Of a DNA stretch of 5,183 nt, positions 1 to 5,183 are shown one piece after another (position 1 is the stretch's first letter; each line of letters opens with the position of its first letter). Origin of the DNA: Acidobacteriota bacterium (lineage in GTDB: Bacteria; Acidobacteriota; Vicinamibacteria; Vicinamibacterales; 2-12-FULL-66-21); assembly GCA_013694635.1 (NCBI GenBank), contig JACDCA010000634.1, positions 1-5,183 on the forward strand, given 5' to 3'. A model generated the notes under the pieces. The model did no database searches. It was not told the DNA's origin and saw nothing but the letters and a program-made list of their open reading frames with translations. The position numbers and the translations under genes were made by a program.

Positions 1-833
1 GGCTCGGACGCATCTACCGGCTCACGGGCAAGTGGGGACGCGGTGGATCCGAAGCGAATCTGACAAAGGCGGAGGCGGCATTCACGCGAGCGCTCGAGAT
101 CAATCCGGACCTGTCGGTTGCTCACAATCTGTACGCTCAGCTCGAGGTTGACCTTGGCCGGGCCGAGGACGCCATGTTCCGGCTGATCGAACGCGCGAAA
201 GCACGCGGTGCGGACCCTGAGCTCTTTGCCGGTCTCGTGCACGCGTGTCGCTTCTGCGGGTTGCTCGAAGCCTCGGTGGCGGCTCACGATCAGGCGCGGC
301 GCCTGGATCCGAGTGTCGCAACGAGCGTCGGCCAGACCTACTTCATGCTCGGCGACTACGCCCAAGTCCTCGCCGAAGAGACCAACGCCACTCCCAACGT
401 CCGGAACTTTGCGCTGGCGATGTTAGGTAGAGAGGATGAAGCGGTTGCCAACTATCGCGCCCTGGAAGCGACGCTGCAGACCAGATATGGCGACCTTCTG
501 CGGTGCGGGCGGGCGCTGCTCGAAGGCCGTCGCGACGAGAGCCTGGCGGCGGCGGGGGCAGTCCTGGCCTCGGACCTGAAGGATCCCGAGACTTTCTTTT
601 ACCTTGGGAGGATCCTCGCCCGTCTTGGTGAGCGGCAGCAGGCCACATCGGTGCTCGGTCGCGCAGTCGAGTCCGGGTTCTTCTGCTATCCGGCCATCGC
701 GCGAGATCCCTGGCTCGACCCGCTCAGGGGCGACGCGGAGTTTGTGGCCGTCCTTTGCGAGGCCGAAACCCGGCACCGCGGCGCGCAACTGACATTTGCA
801 CGCGCCGGCGGAGACCGCGTGCTATCCGTGTAA
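1..833 (+). CDS. TPR repeat protein, C-terminal part (5' end outside window)
   Basis: The reading frame is open from the first complete codon at position 3 to a TAA at 831-833, giving 276 residues with no start needed inside the window. An internal ATG at 174 is in frame, but coding clearly continues upstream of it: the preceding residues form a good TPR helix pair (about 22-57, with 'AFTRALEINPD' typical of the TPR consensus). Further degenerate repeats follow at about 62-98, 104-155 and 194-225. The end of the protein has an aromatic stretch (FFCYP, 226-230) and a 'RDPWLDPLRGD' motif. From memory, such tails close many acidobacterial TPR proteins, often fused behind a Ser/Thr kinase or winged-helix DNA-binding domain. 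No such N-terminal domain is visible here, so that is only a possibility. TPR arrays bind protein partners. The partner is unknown. It may share a transcript with the next gene, 34 bases downstream, since no terminator is seen. Confidence 0.85.
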   Translation, partial: LGRIYRLTGKWGRGGSEANLTKAEAAFTRALEINPDLSVAHNLYAQLEVDLGRAEDAMFRLIERAKARGADPELFAGLVHACRFCGLLEASVAAHDQARRLDPSVATSVGQTYFMLGDYAQVLAEETNATPNVRNFALAMLGREDEAVANYRALEATLQTRYGDLLRCGRALLEGRRDESLAAAGAVLASDLKDPETFFYLGRILARLGERQQATSVLGRAVESGFFCYPAIARDPWLDPLRGDAEFVAVLCEAETRHRGAQLTFARAGGDRVLSV

Positions 834-867
834 CCGGTAGTGCGAGGCTGCTTTCACACGCACCCGA
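834..867. other. Short intergenic gap before the cyclase gene
   Basis: These 34 bases are the largest gene-free stretch in the window. I see no convincing -35/-10 promoter and no hairpin followed by a T-run. The only Shine-Dalgarno-like match is GAGG at 844-847, about 20 bases before the ATG at 868 and too far for normal spacing. An in-frame TAG at 838-840 prevents the cyclase from starting further upstream. Transcription therefore comes either from read-through of the TPR gene or from a promoter inside its 3' end. Confidence 0.5.
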
Positions 868-2901
868 ATGCGTAAACTCGCCGCCGGCGTCCTGCTCGGT
901 CTCGGGGCGGCGGCGATGGTGTTGTCGATCGCGGCAACCGGCGCGCTCGAGCCGGTCGAACTCATCCTGTACGACTGGCGGATGCGGTCGGACGCGCGCA
1001 CTCCTCCTGACGTCCACCCCGACCTCGTCCTCGTCGAGATCAACGACACCACTATTCGCGACCTCGATCCGGTGTTTGGCCGCTGGCCGTGGCCGCGCGT
1101 CACGTTCTCGCTGCTCGTCGACTTCCTGAACCGCGCGCCTGCAAAGGTGATTGCCCTCGATCTCGGTTTCTACGAGAGAGATCGCGTGCTCCAGCACCAG
1201 ATCGGCACCGAGAAGTGGTCGGGCGCCGAATCGGACGGTGCGCTCGTCAAGTCCGTGAAGGGAGCGCAGACCACGATCCTCCTGGCGGACGCCGTCTACG
1301 AAGGACTGATCAGCGGCGAAGAGTCCAACCAGGCGGCGGAGTGGCGTGGCGATCCGTACCGGCTCGACCAACGCATCTTCGAGCGGCGCTCCATCATCAC
1401 GCCGTTCGGGGAGCTCAACGATGCTGTGGCGACGCTCGGTCACAGCTTCGCGGCACTCGACGCCGGTGGCTCCCTGCGCCGGATCGTGCCGTTTGTGAGG
1501 ACCGGCGACCGCTTCATGCCGTCGCTCGGCGTGGCCGCCGCGCTGCGCGGCGCCGACATCCGGCCGGAACAGGTCACGCTCGCGGGGGACACGCTCCGGA
1601 TGGCGGACCGAGCAGTCCCCCTGGTGCCGGTGCCCGTCAAGGACGCGACCAGTGGTCGCACCGTGGATCAGCTCACGATGCTGGTCAACTACCGGGCGCC
1701 GGCGTTACTCCCCAATGGCGAGCGGCCGTACCGGAGCTTCGAAGCGCGGCACCTCCTTCAGTCGGAGATTCAGCTCCTCTCCGGAGAAAAACCAACGGTC
1801 GATCCGGCGTTGTTCAAAGGCAAGATCGTGTTCGTCGGCCTGACCGCGTCCGGTCTCGTAGATGTCTTCCAGACTCCGTTCGACAGCCGCGGTCAGGGGA
1901 AGATGCCGGGCATCCAGATGCACGCCAGCGTCGCCGACAGCATCCTGTCGAACAGGTTCATCGCTCCTGCCGGGCATCGCCAGCGCATTGCGATGACCGT
2001 TTTCGCCGCGGTCGTCGTCGGCCTGCTTGCAGCATTCTTCGGGTTCACTGCCGCAGCGGTGATGTCCGGCGCAGTGATGTTCGCGTGGGCGCTCTATACC
2101 TGGCTCTCATTCAGGACCGGTCTGTGGGTCAACCTGACGCAGCCCATCGCCGCGATGAGTCTGGCGTTGTTCTCGGGCACGGCTTATCAGTACTTCGTCG
2201 AGGGCAAGGAAAAGCGGGTCGTCAAGAAGCTGTTCGGCCGTTACGTCTCGAAGGACGTCTACGACCAGCTGCTCGAACATCCCGAGAGCGCGGAGCTCGG
2301 CGGCGCCCGACGCGAGATGTCCGTGCTCTTTTCCGACATTCGCGGCTTCACGAGCGTCACGGAAAAGGGAGACCCCGAGGAGCTCGTCGCGCAGCTGAAC
2401 GAGTATTTCTCACGGATGGTCGAGATCGTCTTCCGTCACCATGGGACCGTCGATAAGTTCGTGGGGGACATGGTGATGGCGCTGTATGGCGCCCCGCTGG
2501 ACGATCCGGGCCATGCGGAGCATGCCGTCGCAACGGCCGTCGAGATGGTCCGCGAACTGGGCGAGTTGAACCGGAAGTGGGCGGCCGAGAATCGCGCTCA
2601 GCTCGATATCGGGATCGGCGTCAATTCAGGGGACATGATTGCCGGGAACATCGGCTCCTCATCGATCATGAGCTACACCGTCATCGGCGATAACGTGAAC
2701 CTGGGTTCGCGGTTAGAATCCCTCAATAAGGAATACAGGACGCGGATTATCATCAGCGACGCCACGCGCGGCTGGCTGACAGGCACGTACCAGATCGTGC
2801 CGCTCGGCGACGTCGTCGTCAAAGGAAAGACCCGCTCAATTGCCATTTTCGAAGTGAAGGTGCCGTCGCCGCTGACGGTGGTTTCCGAGGAATCAATATG
2901 A
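868..2901 (+). CDS. CHASE2-domain class III adenylate cyclase
   Basis: This 677-residue inner-membrane protein should convert ATP to cAMP. Domain order: membrane helix 1 (about 5-24); a periplasmic CHASE2 sensor (about 28-368) with the family landmarks LYDWRMR (34-40), GRWPWPR (71-77), KGKIVFVG (317-324) and the MPGIQMHA block (346-353); three more helices (about 374-393, 394-413, 419-441); a linker with FGRYVS (456-461); then the cyclase domain (about 483-640). Four helices place CHASE2 outside and the cyclase inside. Catalytic residues are all present: metal-binding Asp490 (FSDIRGFT) and Asp534 (VGDMVMA), adenine-selecting Lys530 and Thr604, and transition-state Asn611 and Arg615. Lys plus Thr indicates ATP rather than GTP and the class IIIb subgroup. 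Such enzymes work as homodimers. The ATG at 868 is the first possible start after an in-frame TAG at 838, although its ribosome binding site is poor. An ATG at 916 would cut into helix 1. The ligand of CHASE2 is not known. The gene ends inside the start of the protease gene. Confidence 0.95.
   Translation: MRKLAAGVLLGLGAAAMVLSIAATGALEPVELILYDWRMRSDARTPPDVHPDLVLVEINDTTIRDLDPVFGRWPWPRVTFSLLVDFLNRAPAKVIALDLGFYERDRVLQHQIGTEKWSGAESDGALVKSVKGAQTTILLADAVYEGLISGEESNQAAEWRGDPYRLDQRIFERRSIITPFGELNDAVATLGHSFAALDAGGSLRRIVPFVRTGDRFMPSLGVAAALRGADIRPEQVTLAGDTLRMADRAVPLVPVPVKDATSGRTVDQLTMLVNYRAPALLPNGERPYRSFEARHLLQSEIQLLSGEKPTVDPALFKGKIVFVGLTASGLVDVFQTPFDSRGQGKMPGIQMHASVADSILSNRFIAPAGHRQRIAMTVFAAVVVGLLAAFFGFTAAAVMSGAVMFAWALYTWLSFRTGLWVNLTQPIAAMSLALFSGTAYQYFVEGKEKRVVKKLFGRYVSKDVYDQLLEHPESAELGGARREMSVLFSDIRGFTSVTEKGDPEELVAQLNEYFSRMVEIVFRHHGTVDKFVGDMVMALYGAPLDDPGHAEHAVATAVEMVRELGELNRKWAAENRAQLDIGIGVNSGDMIAGNIGSSSIMSYTVIGDNVNLGSRLESLNKEYRTRIIISDATRGWLTGTYQIVPLGDVVVKGKTRSIAIFEVKVPSPLTVVSEESI
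2887..2891 (+). promoter_or_regulatory. Ribosome binding site and ATGA overlap of the protease gene
   Basis: GAGGA lies six bases before the ATG at 2898, good spacing for a Shine-Dalgarno sequence. It sits inside the last codons of the cyclase gene, whose TGA (2899-2901) overlaps the ATG as ATGA. This arrangement fixes the protease start and suggests coupled translation of the two genes. Confidence 0.75.
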
Positions 2902-3995
2902 AGCACGCAGCATTCGCGCTCGCCCTCATCCTGACCGCTTCGCCCGTCTATGCGCAGCTCGGCGGCATCGGCCGGCGCATTACACAGGCGAAAGACGCCA
3001 AGGACGCGTACGACGTCCTGAAGATGTCCGAGGCGGACGAACGCCAGCTCGGCGAGCAGGTGAGCGCGCTCGTTCGGAAGGAATTCGGTGTCCTCCAGGA
3101 CGCGGCGGTCACCAAGTACGTGACGCTGGTCGGGACGGTGATGGCGCAGGCCAGCACGCGGCCCAACCTGCAGTGGGAGTTCATCGTGCTCGATACCGAC
3201 GGGGTCAATGCCTTTGCGGCGCCCGGCGGCATCGTCCACATCACTCGAGGCGCACTCGGTCTGATCAAGAGCGAGGCGGAGCTGGCAGGCGTCCTCGGTC
3301 ACGAGCTCGCGCACGTCACGAAAAAGCACACCATCAATTCGATCAAGAAGAACAAGGGGTTCAAGGTGACGTCCGACATGGCGCCCGGCAGCACCGCCCT
3401 TTTCTCGGCGCTGGCCAACGCAGCGTACGACAATATCGTGGAGAAGGGGTTCGACCGCGGCGACGAGGAAGACGCGGATCAGGAAGGGCTCCGGCTCGCG
3501 AACAAGGCGTCCTACGCGCCGAACGGCCTCGCCACATTCCTCGGCAAACTCGCCGAACGCAACAAGACCACTCCAACGCGCAACGGCCTCTTCGCTTCGC
3601 ACCCTGAAACGCAGGGACGGATCGAGAAGCTGAGCAACCAGGTGACGTCCGAAAAACTCGCGGCCGCGGCGCTGGTCCAGCCGCGGTATGCGTCCAACAT
3701 CAAGTTCGAAGCGAAACCCCTGACTGAAGTTGCGACCGTCGTTGCCGGCACTCGTGGGGTCGCGGGCGAGGAAAAAAAGGAAGAGAAGCCCGAAGAAGAG
3801 AAGAAGAAAAAGGGTTTCCTTGGAGGCCTGAAGCTGTCAGGCGGGAAACAGCAGGAATCGACCCAGGCGTCGGCATCGGCCGGCGGCCGCGCGGTCGGCA
3901 CCGACCGCCACGCCAAGGGAGGGGAGAACCCGTCGAAGCTGACCGTGAAGGTGACTCCGGCCGAGCTCGAGGAGTTCAGGAAAGGCATAGCCTAG
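2898..3995 (+). CDS. Secreted M48-family zinc metalloprotease
   Basis: This 365-residue protein is a predicted periplasmic peptidase. It begins with a Sec signal peptide: Lys2, a hydrophobic core at about 4-14, and a likely cut after VYA at 19/20. There is no lipobox cysteine. The M48 signatures are complete: NAFAAPGG (104-111), zinc-binding HELAH (His135, catalytic Glu136, His139), the third ligand Glu190 in the EEDAD block (190-194), and the downstream SHPETQGRI segment (around His235) common to these peptidases. It lacks the transmembrane helices of HtpX and Ste24 and so looks more like the soluble, BepA/LoiP-like periplasmic branch. No TPR domain follows. Instead, residues after about 255 form a tail with a Lys/Glu-rich stretch (291-306) and a Gly/Ser/Ala-rich linker. 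The family often handles misfolded or outer-membrane proteins. The substrate here is unknown. Its position between a cyclase and a predicted cyclic-nucleotide-gated channel hints at a role in that signalling unit, which is inference only. Confidence 0.93.
   Translation: MKHAAFALALILTASPVYAQLGGIGRRITQAKDAKDAYDVLKMSEADERQLGEQVSALVRKEFGVLQDAAVTKYVTLVGTVMAQASTRPNLQWEFIVLDTDGVNAFAAPGGIVHITRGALGLIKSEAELAGVLGHELAHVTKKHTINSIKKNKGFKVTSDMAPGSTALFSALANAAYDNIVEKGFDRGDEEDADQEGLRLANKASYAPNGLATFLGKLAERNKTTPTRNGLFASHPETQGRIEKLSNQVTSEKLAAAALVQPRYASNIKFEAKPLTEVATVVAGTRGVAGEEKKEEKPEEEKKKKGFLGGLKLSGGKQQESTQASASAGGRAVGTDRHAKGGENPSKLTVKVTPAELEEFRKGIA
3768..3815 (+). other. Low-complexity Lys/Glu-coding tract in the protease tail
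   Basis: A nearly pure purine run encodes residues 291-306 of the protease, almost all Glu and Lys, interrupted by one Pro. It contains seven consecutive A bases (3772-3778). The codons fall so that A-AAA-AAG (3773-3779) is in the phase required of a -1 slippery heptamer. The tract probably encodes a flexible charged linker. Such runs are also prone to length change and sequencing error, but the frame stays open on both sides to a normal stop. Confidence 0.6.
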
Positions 3996-3999
3996 AAGG
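3994..3999 (+). promoter_or_regulatory. Ribosome binding site for the channel gene
   Basis: AGAAGG overlaps the TAG stop of the protease gene and stands three bases before the GTG at 4003. Spacing is somewhat short, but it is the only good Shine-Dalgarno match nearby. An in-frame TAG at 3988-3990 rules out any earlier start. The overlap suggests that ribosomes ending the protease can start the channel. Confidence 0.55.
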
Positions 4000-4002
4000 C
4001 TT

Positions 4003-5183
4003 GTGCATTCCATCTCGCATCTGATCTCCGGCACCGCAGCCCTGGTGGCGGCGGTTGCCATTTGGGGCGTGACGCTGAACCGGGTCGTCCGCCGCAAACT
4101 GCGCCTGTCGATTTTCCTGTTCGGCCTCTACGCGGCCGCGCACGTGCTCTTCGTACTGCGGCCAGACCTCGCTCCCGCTCCCGATACCGACCTTTACAGC
4201 TTCGAGCGGCTGGCGTTTGCCGCCGCGCTCATCAACCTTCTCGTCGTCAGCCTCATCAACCCGCTGCGGTCCGATCGAGTTCCGGACCGCTTCCCGTCCA
4301 TCGTCCAGGACGCGCTCGTCATCGGGCTGCTGATGCTGATCGCCACCTTCGCCTTCGGCGAAAAGTTCCTGGCGACGTCCGCGGTCAGCGCCGTCGTGCT
4401 CGGTTTCGCCCTGCAGGACACCTTCGGCAATGCGATTGCCGGCCTCGCCATCCAGAGCGAGAAGCCTTTCAACATCGGGCACTGGGTGAGGGTCGGCGAG
4501 TTCGAAGGACGCGTGGCCGAGGTGAGCTGGCGCGCGACCCGCCTGCGGACCAAGACCGGCAACTTCATCGTTCTGCCCAACAACATCGTCGGGAAGGAAC
4601 CGATCACCAACTACTCGGAACCGGTGGCGCCGACGAGAATCACGGTCCAGGTGGGTGTTACCTACGATGCGCCGCCGAACCGCGTCAAGGCAGTCATTCG
4701 CGAAGCGCTGGGCAACTGTTCGCTCGTGCTGGCTGCACCGGCGCCGGCGATCGTGCTGATCAAGTTCGACGCCTCGTCGGTCAACTACGATGTCAAGTTC
4801 TGGATCGACGACTTTGAATACGACGACACGGCGCGCGACCAGGTGCACAGCGCCATCTACTATGCGTTCCGCCGCCACAACATCGAGATCCCGTATCCGA
4901 TGCAGGTGGAGATGTCGAGGGATGTGCCGGCAACGGACCACGGGGCTCAGATTGCCGAGCGGGAGCGTCTGATCTCAGGTGTCGATCTGCTGTCGTCGTT
5001 GAGCGCCGAGCACCGCACGCTGATTGCGGCGTCTACGACGACGATGGAATTCGCAGATGGTGAGGCGATCGTGCGACAGGGCACGCCGGGCGAGTCGATG
5101 TTCGTCGTCTGCTCGGGTCAGGCCGCGGTGATGCTCGAGGGGCAGCGGACGCCGATCGCGACCATCGAGCAGGGAGGCTACTT
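4003..5183 (+). CDS. MscS-superfamily channel with cyclic-nucleotide-binding domain (3' end outside window)
   Basis: The frame is open from GTG 4003 to the window end, giving 393 full residues without a stop. Five hydrophobic segments are visible (about 8-25, 35-52, 67-86, 100-118, 123-150). The last is the MscS pore helix, ending in GFALQDTFGNAIAGL (134-148). The MscS beta domain follows: VGEFEGRVAEVSWRATRLRT (164-183) and IVLPNN (189-194). The alpha/beta vestibule continues to about 305. From about 327 a cyclic-nucleotide-binding domain begins: a helix with LLSSLSAEHR (329-338), then DGEAIVRQGTPGESMFVV (352-369) and the SGQAAV strand (371-376). The window stops at GGY, just before the expected phosphate-binding cassette, so the residue that contacts cAMP or cGMP is not seen. 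This order matches bacterial cyclic-nucleotide-gated (bCNG) channels, MscS relatives reported to open with cAMP and respond weakly to tension. GTG 4003 is preferred over GTG 4045 because it keeps helix 1 whole and follows AGAAGG. Confidence 0.92.
   Translation, partial: MHSISHLISGTAALVAAVAIWGVTLNRVVRRKLRLSIFLFGLYAAAHVLFVLRPDLAPAPDTDLYSFERLAFAAALINLLVVSLINPLRSDRVPDRFPSIVQDALVIGLLMLIATFAFGEKFLATSAVSAVVLGFALQDTFGNAIAGLAIQSEKPFNIGHWVRVGEFEGRVAEVSWRATRLRTKTGNFIVLPNNIVGKEPITNYSEPVAPTRITVQVGVTYDAPPNRVKAVIREALGNCSLVLAAPAPAIVLIKFDASSVNYDVKFWIDDFEYDDTARDQVHSAIYYAFRRHNIEIPYPMQVEMSRDVPATDHGAQIAERERLISGVDLLSSLSAEHRTLIAASTTTMEFADGEAIVRQGTPGESMFVVCSGQAAVMLEGQRTPIATIEQGGY

Noticed and set aside
822..840. Small inverted repeat (CTA-T-CCG with CGG-TAG) around the TPR stop codon as a terminator
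   Set aside because: The stem is only six pairs with a bulge and no T-run follows, so it is not a credible intrinsic terminator.
724..1443. Minus-strand open frame (239 codons) over the TPR-cyclase junction
   Set aside because: It has no domain-like features and covers the 3' end of the TPR gene and the CHASE2 region, both supported on the plus strand.
1089..2456. Plus-strand alternative frame (455 codons) inside the cyclase gene
   Set aside because: The product is an Arg/Ala-rich shadow, while the other frame carries CHASE2 and cyclase motifs without a break.
2673..3602. Minus-strand open frame (309 codons) across the cyclase-protease junction
   Set aside because: It opposes two well-supported genes, including the HELAH motif, and its translation shows no known family features.
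3826..3842. GCCTG/CAGGC hairpin inside the protease gene as a regulatory structure
   Set aside because: A five-base stem with a seven-base loop is expected by chance in GC-rich coding sequence.
4001..4003. TTG at 4001 as the channel start
   Set aside because: It is in a different frame from the channel and meets a TGA at 4022-4024. GTG at 4003 is in the correct frame.
3976..4941. Long minus-strand open frame (321 codons) opposite the channel gene
   Set aside because: It is rich in Arg, Asp and Val with no recognisable domain and lies opposite a frame with clear MscS motifs. Such frames are common in GC-rich DNA.

Overview
The window is GC-rich and densely coded, with four genes all on the plus strand and no non-coding stretch longer than 34 bases. 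The closing sequence of the first gene (tetratricopeptide repeats ending in a 'FFCYPAIARDPWLDPLRGD'-like tail), the GC-rich codon use and the gene types resemble Acidobacteriota, perhaps Vicinamibacteria. This is an inference from protein style. No rRNA or marker gene is present to prove it.

Layout: (1) positions 1-833 hold the C-terminal 276 residues of a TPR repeat protein whose start lies upstream of the window. (2) After a 34-base gap comes 868-2901, a complete membrane-bound class III adenylate cyclase with a periplasmic CHASE2 sensor domain, four predicted membrane helices and a full set of catalytic residues. (3) Positions 2898-3995 overlap the cyclase by 4 bases (ATGA) and encode a secreted M48-family zinc metalloprotease with a charged, low-complexity C-terminal tail. 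(4) Seven bases later, from 4003 and running off the window end, is an MscS-superfamily channel whose cytoplasmic end continues into a cyclic-nucleotide-binding domain, of the kind called bacterial cyclic-nucleotide-gated (bCNG) channels.

The main point of interest is the arrangement. A cAMP-producing sensor and a predicted cAMP-binding channel sit in one tightly packed, probably translationally coupled unit, with a periplasmic protease between them. Read together, they suggest a self-contained circuit: an outside signal acts on CHASE2, cAMP is made at the inner membrane, and a membrane channel opens or closes. The protease may shape the signal or one of the membrane partners. The enzyme and channel assignments rest on visible motifs; the circuit is inferred from gene order. 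The phosphate-binding cassette of the channel's nucleotide-binding domain lies just beyond the window, so its ligand cannot be confirmed here. No RNA genes, CRISPR arrays, mobile elements, clear promoters or factor-independent terminators were seen.
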